This document shows, in pieces, positions 1-7,269 of a stretch of 40,650 nucleotides of DNA (positions are counted from its first letter, which is position 1; every line of letters starts with the position of its first letter). The stretch covers positions 13,978 to 54,627 of the forward strand of contig JAHEBL010000016.1 of the NCBI GenBank assembly GCA_024642265.1, in the 5' to 3' direction. The notes under the pieces were generated by a model. That model was not told the DNA's origin and did no database searches. It saw only the letters and a program-made list of their open reading frames with translations. The DNA comes from Haliea sp. Its GTDB lineage: Bacteria; Pseudomonadota; Gammaproteobacteria; Pseudomonadales; Halieaceae. A program made the position numbers and the translations under genes.

Positions 1-1
1 G

Positions 2-358
2 CTGCGGGCCAGCGGCGCGCTGGATGTCGCCATGACCGGCTTGCGTGACCTCGTCGCCCTGGGTGGCTGGGATACGCGCTGGGTAGACGCCATGCCCACC
101 GGGCTGATGAAGCCGCTCTCGGGCTCCGGTGCCCGGGCCATGATGATTGACACCATGAATACCTTTGGCGTGGATTCATTCCAGGGACGCCTGGCTGCAA
201 CCATGCAGGGTTCGACGGAAACGACCTTCTACGTGCTGGCGGTCTATTTCGGCGCGGCAGGCATACGTCACACGCGTTATGCCCTCGCCTGCGGTCTGGC
301 CGCGGACGTCGCCGGCATCAGCGCCGCTATTGCCGTCGCTTACTGGTTCTACGCTTGA
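2..358 (+). CDS. SpmB-like nucleoside-recognition (Gate domain) membrane protein, C-terminal part
   Basis: Only the 3' end is in the window; the frame is open from base 2 to the TGA at 356-358. The visible part carries hallmarks of the spore maturation protein A/B (nucleoside recognition, Gate) family: a PTGLMKPLSGSGAR segment, then QGSTETTFYVLAVYFGAAG, then a final hydrophobic helix ending in YWFYA. These proteins are polytopic inner-membrane proteins; in non-sporulating bacteria their substrate is unknown. An ATG at 32 is internal to the conserved domain and is unlikely to be the real start. The family call rests on the motifs seen; transport function is inferred from the family. Confidence 0.85.
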   Translation: MRASGALDVAMTGLRDLVALGGWDTRWVDAMPTGLMKPLSGSGARAMMIDTMNTFGVDSFQGRLAATMQGSTETTFYVLAVYFGAAGIRHTRYALACGLAADVAGISAAIAVAYWFYA

Positions 359-416
359 GACACGGGCGCGTGGTGCAGCAGGCGGGGCGGGGGGTTCCCG
401 CCAGTCGCCACGATGG

Positions 417-425
417 TGCTATATT
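417..425 (+). promoter_or_regulatory. Candidate extended -10 promoter of the AraC gene
   Basis: TGCTATATT at 417-425 matches an extended -10 (TGn plus TATAAT-like). It lies 31 nt before the ATG at 457, giving a leader of roughly 25 nt. No good -35 box is present at the usual distance, which is normal for extended -10 promoters. This is pattern evidence only. Confidence 0.35.
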
Positions 426-456
426 CGGGATTCAGTGGTGAGGAACAACTGCTCGC

Positions 457-1485
457 ATGAATAAAGCCGCGCAAGAGGACTACTCCCTGCTGGGTAGTTT
501 TGTCATCCCTGTGGCGCTGGCCCTGCGCCAGCTGGGCGTGGATCCACTCGAGGTCCTCGACCAGGTGGGCATCGACCTGGCCAGGGGCGCGAACCCCGAA
601 TGGCGCGTAAGCCGCGAGGACTTCGGCGAATTGATGGCGCGCTGTGTAGAGGTAAGCGGCGACGAGGCTTTCGGCCTGCTCGCATCCGAGCACTTGCAAC
701 CCCAGGTGCTGCACAGCCTGGGACTGGCCTGGCTGGCCAGTGACACGGTCTACGACGGGCTGCTGCGTTTACAGCGGTTCAGCGGCCTGGTCAGCAGCGG
801 CATGGTGCTGCGACTTGCCGAGGAGGATGACCGTGTCCACCTCTACCTTAGCGCAGCCCCTGGCCTGGAGCAGGGCGTGCCCGCCAGCCATGATTATGCA
901 GTGGGTATGATCACCCGCATGTGCCGGCTCACCCTGGGCGAATTCCTGGCACCCCTGATCATCCGGATGAAGCGCACGCCGCCCGCGGAACCGGAGCGCT
1001 GGGAGTACCTGCTGGCGAGCCGGGTGGTGTTTGCTGCCGACGAAACCCGTGTGACCTGGTCACGCTCGGATATCATGGAGCCACTGGTGACCGGCGACCC
1101 GAAGCTGGCGCGTATCAATGACGAACACACCACGGCCTACCTCGAAAGCTACCTGTCGCGCTCTACCACCCGGGATGTGGTGGACAAGATTATCCAGAGA
1201 TTACCGGACGGCGCGCCCAATCAGCAGCAGATTGCCGCAGCCCTCAATGTCAGCAACCGTACCTTGCAGCGCAAGTTACGGGAGGAGGGCACCAGTTTCA
1301 TGGAGCTGCTGCAGGACACTCGCCTGCAGCTCGCCCGCAGGTACCTCGGCAACCCGGGTCGCTCGGTGGTGGAGACCGCCTATCTGCTGGGATTCTCGGA
1401 GCCGAGCACTTTTTCGAGGGCATTCAAGCGCTGGACCGGGCTGGCTCCGGCTGACTACCGTGAGCTACCGCAAGCCACGGGCTGA
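457..1485 (+). CDS. AraC-family transcriptional regulator with Arabinose_bd-type sensor domain
   Basis: A 342-aa protein with two parts. Residues about 20-210 look like the N-terminal ligand-sensing domain of the AraC subgroup found with PF12625 (as in OruR/ArgR-like regulators). Residues about 235-340 form the double helix-turn-helix: QQQIAAALNVSNRTLQRKL is the first HTH, and VVETAYLLGFSEPSTFSRAF with KRWTG leads the second. Length fits this subgroup (330-345 aa). The start at 457 has a GAGGAA element 10-15 nt upstream. The gene is monocistronic between two genes of unrelated function, so its target and ligand cannot be told from context. Family assignment is firm; effector unknown. Confidence 0.93.
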   Translation: MNKAAQEDYSLLGSFVIPVALALRQLGVDPLEVLDQVGIDLARGANPEWRVSREDFGELMARCVEVSGDEAFGLLASEHLQPQVLHSLGLAWLASDTVYDGLLRLQRFSGLVSSGMVLRLAEEDDRVHLYLSAAPGLEQGVPASHDYAVGMITRMCRLTLGEFLAPLIIRMKRTPPAEPERWEYLLASRVVFAADETRVTWSRSDIMEPLVTGDPKLARINDEHTTAYLESYLSRSTTRDVVDKIIQRLPDGAPNQQQIAAALNVSNRTLQRKLREEGTSFMELLQDTRLQLARRYLGNPGRSVVETAYLLGFSEPSTFSRAFKRWTGLAPADYRELPQATG

Positions 1486-1583
1486 CTGCTGGCGGGCGCG
1501 GCCATGCTGAAGGCGTGAACGGCCATGGGCCGCCGACCCCTGTGCCGCTATGGTATGCATGAACCCAGTCAGGAGTGTCTGCC

Positions 1584-1838
1584 ATGTCCAGTCCCGTTGT
1601 TGCCATCACCGACAAGGTCACAGGAATGATCAAGTCCATGGTCTATCTCGCGATGCGGATTTACTTCCGGCGCGGGGCCACCGCGGCGGAACTGTCCGGT
1701 TTTCTTGAGGACTGGACGCCCTCCGTATCGAATGGTTACCACGAGGGCATTGTGGAGCGGGTCCTGTTTGACCTGCAGTACGAGGGCAAGGTCGAGCACG
1801 CGGGCGCGCGCTGGTACCCGGTGGGAATAGCGCACTGA
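1584..1838 (+). CDS. Small uncharacterised protein, possible winged-helix fold
   Basis: An 84-aa soluble protein. I chose the ATG at 1584 because AGGAG (1571-1575) lies 8 nt upstream; the in-frame GTG at 1575 overlaps that ribosome-binding site. Segments such as RRGATAAELSGFLEDW, HEGIVERVLFDLQYEGKVEHAGARWYP resemble the helix-helix-wing order of small winged-helix proteins (a helix, a second helix, then a beta wing with a conserved aromatic tail). That fold is inferred from the pattern of residues only. It is not recognisably a member of a named family to me. It stands alone, 98 nt after the AraC gene and about 105 nt before the stress-protein gene. Confidence 0.75.
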   Translation: MSSPVVAITDKVTGMIKSMVYLAMRIYFRRGATAAELSGFLEDWTPSVSNGYHEGIVERVLFDLQYEGKVEHAGARWYPVGIAH

Positions 1839-1902
1839 TCGTCCGTCTGCGCCCATTTCCCGGCTATTGATCTGCCGCAGTGGCCGTATCTGCCGGAGGC
1901 CT

Positions 1903-1908
1903 TATAAT
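1903..1908 (+). promoter_or_regulatory. Candidate -10 box of the usp gene
   Basis: A perfect TATAAT at 1903-1908 lies 35 nt before the ATG of the universal stress protein gene at 1944. No recognisable -35 hexamer is at 16-18 nt upstream, so the promoter may depend on an activator. Pattern evidence only. Confidence 0.45.
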
Positions 1909-1943
1909 CCCCTGAGTCCAGCATTCATACCCGGGGATATTTC

Positions 1944-2813
1944 ATGGCCAGACTGTTGATCATTGCCGACATCGGGAACCAGTGTTCCGCCACCCCGAGG
2001 GGGCTGGAGCTGGCCGCCAGGCTGGGACTGTCAGCTGACGTGGTGGCATTCACCCACGCTCCCCTGGACGGTTTGAAGATCAAGGCCGCCGAAAAAGCAA
2101 CGCTGCGCAAACGCCTGCTTGATGAGCGGGAGCAAGCGGTGCAGGCCCTCATCGACAAATACTGCAGGGACGGGCAGAAGGTATCCCTCAAGACGGTGTG
2201 GGAGAAAGACCTGCATCGCTGGGTCAACAAGCAGTGCGCCGGCGGCCGTTACGTCGCCGTGGTCAAGACCGGTCACCGCAGCGAATCCCTGGTGCACACC
2301 TCCCTCGACTGGCAATTGCTGCGTGAATGCCCCGCGCCGGTACTTATCGTGGCCGAAAAGAAATGGCACCGGGCCCGGCCCGTGCTCGCCTCGCTGGACC
2401 TCGGCAGCAAAGTGGCCACCAAGCGCAAGCTCAACCGTCGGGTGCTCGATACCGCCAAACAGTTGGCCGTTGCCCTCGGGGTGGAACTGGAGATCATTAC
2501 CGCCATCGAAGTGCCCGTATTACTGGCAGACCTGGACCTGGTGGATCCGGGTGCCTACGCGCGGGAGGCGCAAGCCAACATGCAGCCGCGGATTGCCGAG
2601 CTGTCGCAAGAGTTCGATATACCCGCGGGTGACTTTCGCTGCAAACGCGGCCCGGTTGAGCGGGTGATCGCCAGCCAGGCAGCGAAAGTGGGTGCGCAGA
2701 TCGTGGTCATGGGCACGGTGGGGCGCAAGGGGGTCAAGGCTCGCCTGCTGGGCAACACCGCGGAGAAAGTACTGTGCCACCTGAAAACCGATGTGTTGGC
2801 TATCAAGCCGTGA
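1944..2813 (+). CDS. Tandem-domain universal stress protein (UspE-like)
   Basis: A 289-aa protein made of two Usp domains, residues about 1-145 and about 150-289. The second ends in the Usp nucleotide-loop pattern G-2X-G-9X-G-(S/T): GTVGRKGVKARLLGNT, followed by AEKVL and a beta strand. The first domain has a degenerate version (VVKTGHRSESLVHTSLDW). Two fused domains and total length match UspE-type proteins, cytoplasmic factors linked to starvation and oxidative stress survival. The gene is followed by about 390 nt without a protein gene that holds a candidate small RNA. A second, more divergent Usp-like gene occurs at 9897-10667. Confidence 0.9.
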   Translation: MARLLIIADIGNQCSATPRGLELAARLGLSADVVAFTHAPLDGLKIKAAEKATLRKRLLDEREQAVQALIDKYCRDGQKVSLKTVWEKDLHRWVNKQCAGGRYVAVVKTGHRSESLVHTSLDWQLLRECPAPVLIVAEKKWHRARPVLASLDLGSKVATKRKLNRRVLDTAKQLAVALGVELEIITAIEVPVLLADLDLVDPGAYAREAQANMQPRIAELSQEFDIPAGDFRCKRGPVERVIASQAAKVGAQIVVMGTVGRKGVKARLLGNTAEKVLCHLKTDVLAIKP

Positions 2814-2881
2814 ACAGGGCGATACCGGCGCGCAGATTGTTGCAGGGTTGTGCGTTGCTCCACATTTTTTTTCGCAAAAAT

Positions 2882-2909
2882 TTGCATTCTTCTCAAGCTC
2901 GTCTATCTT
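2882..2909 (+). promoter_or_regulatory. Candidate sigma70-type promoter of the small RNA
   Basis: TTGCAT (2882-2887), a 16-nt spacer and TATCTT (2904-2909) form a fair sigma70-like promoter just upstream of three consecutive hairpins. It would start transcription near 2915. The -10 matches the consensus at four of six positions (weak), so this call depends mostly on the downstream structure. Confidence 0.4.
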
Positions 2910-2914
2910 CATAA

Positions 2915-3027
2915 ATGCATGCCCTCCCCGGGTGTGCAAACACGTCCCCTGGCCTATGTTTCTGCCCCGAAGCATATGGCTATTGGCCCGCAACTCATAC
3001 CCTGATTTGCGGGCTTTTTTTATTTTT
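2915..3027 (+). ncRNA. Candidate structured small RNA with C-rich loops
   Basis: No protein gene fits the 389 nt between 2813 and 3203, but about 110 nt of it folds into three consecutive hairpins. Hairpin 1 pairs TGCATGCCC (2916-2924) with GGGTGTGCA (2930-2938), 9 bp with two G-U pairs and loop TCCCC. Hairpin 2 pairs GCCTATGTTTC (2952-2962) with GAAGCATATGGC (2969-2980), with one bulged A, one G-U and loop TGCCCC. Hairpin 3 is the intrinsic terminator at 2986-3027. The single-stranded stretch between hairpins 1 and 2 also carries GTCCCC. A promoter-like element precedes it. C-rich loops are typical of sRNAs that pair with Shine-Dalgarno sequences. The fold is read by eye; expression is inferred. 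Confidence 0.5.
2986..3027 (+). terminator. Intrinsic terminator (end of candidate small RNA)
   Basis: GCCCGCAA (2986-2993) pairs perfectly with TTGCGGGC (3007-3014) and is followed directly by T7 at 3015-3021 and a further T5 after one A. The polarity is plus strand. It is 170 nt past the usp stop codon, far for a gene terminator, which supports an independent transcript. Confidence 0.8.
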
Positions 3028-3202
3028 ATCAAACAGCAACGAACCTTATTTAATGTAAATTCTAGGATGGCTTCACGTCTGTGGCGCAAATGGCCACGCG
3101 CTTGTCGCCACCGGCCATGTCGTGGATTGCCTGCGGCTCCTATCATTCGCCCCGTATTGCGGAAAACCGCCCCCCGGGGCACCCAGTGATAAGGAGCGAG
3201 CG

Positions 3203-3607
3203 ATGGACGAACGGGTAAGCAGAATCAAGGATCCTGAGTTGTGTTACGTGTTTGCCAAAAATGCCAGACGCAACGGCCACCCGGAACTTGCACTGCAGGC
3301 GTACCGCCACGCGGTGGACCTGAGGGCGCAGCAACACGAAATCGACAGCGGAGCCGAAGCCGCCGCCCTGCGCGCCATCTATGCCTATGAGGAAGCGCTG
3401 AGCTACACCCGGGGCAAGCGCACCCGGGCTACCGGCACCTGGCAGCTGGTCAATCGCCACGGCCTGCTGACGGCAGTTCGCAAGCGCCTGCGGTCACGCA
3501 ATGGCGAAGACGTCCAGCCAGTGCTTGCCGAACTCGGCATGGAGGATTACAGCTTCAAAGCCGTTGAGGCCGCCTTTCCGGACGCTTTTCAGGCCGAGGC
3601 CGCCTAG
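3203..3607 (+). CDS. Uncharacterised 134-aa cytoplasmic protein
   Basis: The ATG at 3203 has AAGGAG at 3191-3196, six nt upstream, so longer in-frame extensions are rejected. The protein is soluble and mostly helical. An N-terminal helical pair (about 10-45; RRNGHPELALQAYRHAVDL) looks like one TPR-type hairpin. The central segment EEALSYTRGKRTRATGTWQL and the following RHGLLTAVRKRLRS resemble a small conserved motif found in hypothetical proteins of many Proteobacteria (K-R-T-R-A and R-x-G-x-x-x-A-V). I do not know a function. A probable intrinsic terminator follows at 3631-3672, so it appears to be a single-gene unit. Confidence 0.75.
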   Translation: MDERVSRIKDPELCYVFAKNARRNGHPELALQAYRHAVDLRAQQHEIDSGAEAAALRAIYAYEEALSYTRGKRTRATGTWQLVNRHGLLTAVRKRLRSRNGEDVQPVLAELGMEDYSFKAVEAAFPDAFQAEAA

Positions 3608-3630
3608 GCCTGTAACCGGTCCCTACCCTG

Positions 3631-3672
3631 GCCCGGCCCCTGCCTCACTGGGGGATCAGCCGGGCTCTTTTT
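3631..3672 (+). terminator. Probable intrinsic terminator or attenuator
   Basis: GCCCGGC (3631-3637) pairs with GCCGGGC (3659-3665), with an inner CCC/GGG extension, followed by TCTTTTT at 3666-3672. It ends the 134-aa gene. Only 22 nt separate it from the next start codon at 3695, leaving no room for a separate promoter between them, so it may act as an attenuator for the downstream small gene. Confidence 0.65.
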
Positions 3673-3694
3673 CCGGACTCAAAGCGCAAGGATT

Positions 3695-3913
3695 ATGAAG
3701 ACAGTCGATCTGACCACAGACAAGGCCGGAACATTGGTAACGGTGCAGCTCAACGAGCTCGAGCTCACCACGCTGGTCGCCCTGGTCGAACAGGGGCAGC
3801 AGCGTTTGGACGGGCACCACGGTGTTGACGGTCTGCATGACACTATGACTGCCATTGCCGATGAATTTCGCAGCCTGCTGGGTCACCTGGAACTGCTTGC
3901 TGCAGGCGACTGA
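3695..3913 (+). CDS. Uncharacterised 72-aa protein
   Basis: A small acidic protein with an in-frame ATG at 3695 and AAGG about 4 nt upstream. Residues about 17-37 (TVQLNELELTTLVALVEQGQ) and about 48-68 form two amphipathic helices separated by a Gly/His-rich turn (DGHHGVDGLHD). No transmembrane segment and no motif I recognise. It lies between two intrinsic terminators (3631-3672 and 3939-3965), so it is either read through from the gene upstream or transcribed from a promoter inside that gene. Coding is supported by a clean start, base composition and a terminator right after the stop. Confidence 0.65.
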   Translation: MKTVDLTTDKAGTLVTVQLNELELTTLVALVEQGQQRLDGHHGVDGLHDTMTAIADEFRSLLGHLELLAAGD

Positions 3914-3938
3914 TCAGTTTTTGTAAAACGCCTGTTTT

Positions 3939-3965
3939 GCCCGGCTTTGGTGCCGGGTTTTTTTT
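3939..3965 (+). terminator. Intrinsic terminator after the 72-aa gene
   Basis: CCCGGC (3940-3945), loop TTTGGT, GCCGGG (3952-3957), then eight T residues from 3958 to 3965. A textbook plus-strand terminator 26 nt after the stop codon at 3913. Confidence 0.88.
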
Positions 3966-3995
3966 GTCTCCCCGCTTTATTGCCAATTTTCCGGG

Positions 3996-4098
3996 CACAG
4001 GTCTATTTCCGCGCTCCGAAGTATATTAAATTGACCTGTGACAGCCGCACTTCAATGCGCTGCTTTCCCGGTATTTTCAAGTCATTTCTATCACAGGT
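3996..4098 (+). promoter_or_regulatory. ppk1 leader with three CACAGGT elements able to pair alternatively
   Basis: The region before ppk1 contains CACAGGTC (3996-4003), its exact reverse complement GACCTGTG (4033-4040), and a third TCACAGGT (4091-4098). The middle element, with its next base, is complementary to both flanking elements: 1:2 is 8 bp and 2:3 is 8 bp (ACCTGTGA with TCACAGGT). Element 3 contains the AGG that sits 7 nt before the ATG at 4105 and is the best ribosome-binding site. Pairing 2:3 would hide it and pairing 1:2 would free it. Alternatively these are repeated sites for a DNA-binding protein. A possible -10 (TATATT, 4022-4027) also lies here; if transcription starts from it, only 2:3 can form. 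Confidence 0.4.
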
Positions 4099-4104
4099 AA
4101 GGCA

Positions 4105-6252
4105 ATGTCAAACCCGATCAAAATTCGCCTGGCGGATATGCTGGACCACGATTTGTTTACCCCGCGCGAGCTCAGCTGGCTGTCTTTCAACGCGCGGGTG
4201 CTACAGGAGGCTGCCGATGAGTCGACGCCTTTGATCGCTCGCCTGCGCTACCTCGGCATCTTCTCCAACAACCTTGATGAGTTTTTCCGGGTAAGGGTAG
4301 CGGAGGTGCGGCGCCTGATCTCGATGTCCGCCGGCGCCAACCGGCAGCAGTCCAAGGACCTGCTGGTGGCAATCCAGAAAAATGTGGTCAAGCTGCAGAA
4401 AGAGTTCGACCGGATTTACTTCGAGTTACTGGTTGAATTGAGAGCGCGCCGTATCTACCTGATCAATGAGGCCCAGCTCGATCCCGGGCAGGCGGCGTGG
4501 GTGCAGGACTTCTTTACCAGCACTGTGCTGCCGGAGCTGGAGCCGATCCTGCTGAGCGACAGCCAGCCTATACCTGCGCTCAACGATGAGTCCTTGTATC
4601 TCGCGGTGGATATCAAATCCGGCGACAGCTACAACTACGCGGTTGTGGAGGTCCCCACCGACCGGCTCCCCAGATTTATCAGTATACCCGGGCGCAAGGG
4701 CAAGTCCGGCAAGGTATTCATTGTGCTGGACAATATCATCAGGTCCTGCCTGTCGCAGATGTTCCGCGGAGTGATCCCGGTCGATGAAGCCAGGGCTTTC
4801 TGTTTCAAGTTTTCCCGGGATGCCGAACTGTCAATCGATACCGGCATCGACCAGACGCTCATCGACAAGATGTCTATCAGCCTCAAGCAGCGCCGCAAGG
4901 CCGACGCCGTGCGTATGGTGTATGACGAGGAGATGCCGCAGCGGCTGCTGGACTATCTCAGCGCGCGCTTCGGATTCGGCAAGTACGACAGCCTCATCGC
5001 CGGTGGCCGCTATCACAACTCCAAGGATTTCATGTCGTTCCCCAGGGTCGGCCCCAGACACCTTGAATTCAAGCCCATGCCGCCTGTGCGGCTGTCCCGG
5101 CTGGACAGCCAGGACAGTATTTTCGATGCCATCCGCGAAAAGGACGTTTTGCTGTACTACCCCTATCACCCGTTCGACTATGTCGTTGACCTGCTCAAGA
5201 CCGCGGCCCTGGATCCCGCAGTGACGGATATCAAGATCTGCCTGTACCGGGTGGCGCGCGATTCCCGGGTGATCGACGCCCTCGTTAACGCGGCACATAA
5301 CGGCAAACGGGTGCTGGCGGTGGTTGAGCTGGCCGCCCGTTTTGATGAGGCGGCCAATATCAGCTGGGCGCAGCGTCTTACCGACAGCGGCATCAACGTG
5401 ATCTTCGGGTTGCCGGGGCTGAAGGTGCACAGCAAGCTGTTGCTGATAGAGCGCAGGGAGGGGATCAGTACGCGCTTTTACAGCCATGTCGGCACCGGCA
5501 ACTTCAATGAAAAGACGGCGCTCATCTACACGGATTTTACCCTGCTGACCTATGACCAGAACGTCGGCAAGGACCTCTACGACGTCTTTGATTTTCTGCA
5601 GTACAACTACCGGCGACACAACTATCGGCTGTTGCTGGTGTCGCCGCATTCCATGCGTTCAGGCCTGCTGAGTCTCATCGAACAGGAGATAGCCAATGCA
5701 CATGCGGGCTATCGCGCCAGCATGACCTTGAAATGTAATAACCTTGTGGACAAGGAACTGGTCACCAAACTTTACGAGGCGAGCCAGGCGGGAGTCGAAA
5801 TCCGCCTCATCGTTCGCGGCATGTGTTCCCTGCTGCCGGGGGTGAAGGATATATCGGAAAATATCGAGGCCATCAGCATCGTCGACCGGTTTCTCGAGCA
5901 CCCGCGGGTCTATGTGTTCTACAACCGTGGTAACCCGCGGTACATGATCAGTTCTGCGGATCTCATGACCCGCAACCTGGACTACCGGGTGGAGGTTTTG
6001 TGCCCGATTTTCGACCGTGATGCCCAGCGCACGATCCAGAATATCCTGGATCAGCAGTGGCATGATAACGTCAGGTCGCGCATCATAGACAAGAACCAGA
6101 CCAACGAGTACGTTCCCCGCGCCAAACGAGTTGCGCGGATTCGCTCGCAGGAAACAATTCACCATTACCTGGCCACCGGCAAACTGCCACGCTTTCCCAA
6201 GTCGGAGATGCACCACTCCGCGAAGCGCAGGCGCAAGCCGGGAAAAAAATAA
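4105..6252 (+). CDS. ppk1: Polyphosphate kinase 1
   Basis: A 715-aa protein with full-length PPK1 architecture: N-terminal helical domain (about 17-120; FTPRELSWLSFNARVLQEA is the family signature), head domain (about 125-325), and two phospholipase-D-like C-terminal domains. The autophosphorylated histidine is His442 in GLKVHSKLLLIERR, and the second catalytic histidine is His461 in FYSHVGTGNFNEKTA. It polymerises ATP gamma-phosphate reversibly into polyphosphate at the inner face of the membrane. The end carries an added basic tail (HHSAKRRRKPGKK) beyond the usual domain. The gene is 24 nt upstream of a DUF808 gene, probably one operon. No ppx gene is adjacent, unlike in many gammaproteobacteria. 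Its leader may be regulated (see 3996-4098). Confidence 0.98.
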   Translation: MSNPIKIRLADMLDHDLFTPRELSWLSFNARVLQEAADESTPLIARLRYLGIFSNNLDEFFRVRVAEVRRLISMSAGANRQQSKDLLVAIQKNVVKLQKEFDRIYFELLVELRARRIYLINEAQLDPGQAAWVQDFFTSTVLPELEPILLSDSQPIPALNDESLYLAVDIKSGDSYNYAVVEVPTDRLPRFISIPGRKGKSGKVFIVLDNIIRSCLSQMFRGVIPVDEARAFCFKFSRDAELSIDTGIDQTLIDKMSISLKQRRKADAVRMVYDEEMPQRLLDYLSARFGFGKYDSLIAGGRYHNSKDFMSFPRVGPRHLEFKPMPPVRLSRLDSQDSIFDAIREKDVLLYYPYHPFDYVVDLLKTAALDPAVTDIKICLYRVARDSRVIDALVNAAHNGKRVLAVVELAARFDEAANISWAQRLTDSGINVIFGLPGLKVHSKLLLIERREGISTRFYSHVGTGNFNEKTALIYTDFTLLTYDQNVGKDLYDVFDFLQYNYRRHNYRLLLVSPHSMRSGLLSLIEQEIANAHAGYRASMTLKCNNLVDKELVTKLYEASQAGVEIRLIVRGMCSLLPGVKDISENIEAISIVDRFLEHPRVYVFYNRGNPRYMISSADLMTRNLDYRVEVLCPIFDRDAQRTIQNILDQQWHDNVRSRIIDKNQTNEYVPRAKRVARIRSQETIHHYLATGKLPRFPKSEMHHSAKRRRKPGKK

Positions 6253-6276
6253 ACGCCAGCCAAGGAGGTAGACCGT

Positions 6277-7236
6277 ATGGCGGGTAGCAGCCTGTTGCTT
6301 TTGCTGGACGATATTGCCGCGGTACTGGACGACGTCGCGACCATGACCAAGGTCGCAGCCAGGAAGACCGCCGGCGTACTGGGCGACGACCTGGCCGTCA
6401 ACGCCGAGAAAGTCACCGGTGTGCGGGCGGATCGCGAACTGCCGGTGGTGTGGGCGGTCGCAAAGGGTTCATTCCTGAACAAGCTGATCCTGGTGCCCGC
6501 TGCCCTGGCGTTGTCGCTGTTGGCGAGCTGGGCCATCACCCCGGCACTGGTCATGGGTGGACTCTATCTGTGTTATGAGGGTTTTGAAAAACTCGTGCAC
6601 AGTTTCCGGCACAACAGCGCTGCGGAGAAAGCGCACCGCAAGGACCTGCTGGAACACGTTGCAGACCCGTCAGTCGACCTGGTTAAGTTTGAGCAGACGC
6701 GGGTAAAAGGCGCGATTCGCACCGACTTCATTCTCTCCGCCGAAATCATCGTGCTCACCCTCGGTATCGTCGCTGACCGGCCCTTTGTTACCCAGGTTCT
6801 CGTTTTATCAGGTATTGCCATCGTCATGACAGCGGGGGTATACGGCCTGGTAGCTGGCATCGTCAAACTCGATGACGCAGGCCTCTACCTGTCCAGGCGT
6901 GCAGGGGAGGGTGCATGGGCAACATTCCTGCGCTGGTTTGGCCGGGGTCTGGTGGGGTTTGCGCCGTGGCTGATGAAAGCTCTGTCCGTGGTCGGCACCG
7001 TGGCGATGTTCATGGTCGGCGGCGGCATCCTGGTGCACGGATTCCATGTGCTCGATGAATGGATTGCGGCGCTCACCGCCCACGTGGCCGCCATGTCAGC
7101 CTCGCTGCCGCTGCTGGCGACGTTGACACCGACACTGGCCTCGACGCTGCTGGGAGTCATGGCTGGCGCCCTGGTGCTGACGGTGATAAGCGGCTTGCAG
7201 CGGCTGTTGCCGGCGAAACGGGGAGACCCGGGCTAG
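6277..7236 (+). CDS. DUF808 (YedI-family) inner-membrane protein
   Basis: A 319-aa polytopic membrane protein. The N-terminus (SSLLLLLDDIAAVLDDVA, TKVAARKTAGVLGDDLAVNA) and the GSFLNKLILVPAALALSLL segment are typical of the DUF808/YedI family. Several hydrophobic helices are visible: about 66-88 and 89-100, 150-170, 173-195, 225-258 and 285-312. A very strong ribosome-binding site, AAGGAGGT, precedes the ATG. The family is widespread in Proteobacteria and has no settled biochemical role. It follows ppk1 by 24 nt with no terminator, so co-transcription is likely; a functional tie to polyphosphate is not shown. It ends convergently 33 nt from the next gene. Confidence 0.92.
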   Translation: MAGSSLLLLLDDIAAVLDDVATMTKVAARKTAGVLGDDLAVNAEKVTGVRADRELPVVWAVAKGSFLNKLILVPAALALSLLASWAITPALVMGGLYLCYEGFEKLVHSFRHNSAAEKAHRKDLLEHVADPSVDLVKFEQTRVKGAIRTDFILSAEIIVLTLGIVADRPFVTQVLVLSGIAIVMTAGVYGLVAGIVKLDDAGLYLSRRAGEGAWATFLRWFGRGLVGFAPWLMKALSVVGTVAMFMVGGGILVHGFHVLDEWIAALTAHVAAMSASLPLLATLTPTLASTLLGVMAGALVLTVISGLQRLLPAKRGDPG

Positions 7237-7269
7237 CTTCCCGGAGCGACCCCGCGTCAATGGGATCCG

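Noticed and set aside
4831-5649. 272-aa open frame on the minus strand inside ppk1
   Set aside because: It is antisense to a complete, motif-verified ppk1 gene. Long antisense frames are common in GC-rich DNA, and this one has no motif and no ribosome-binding site.
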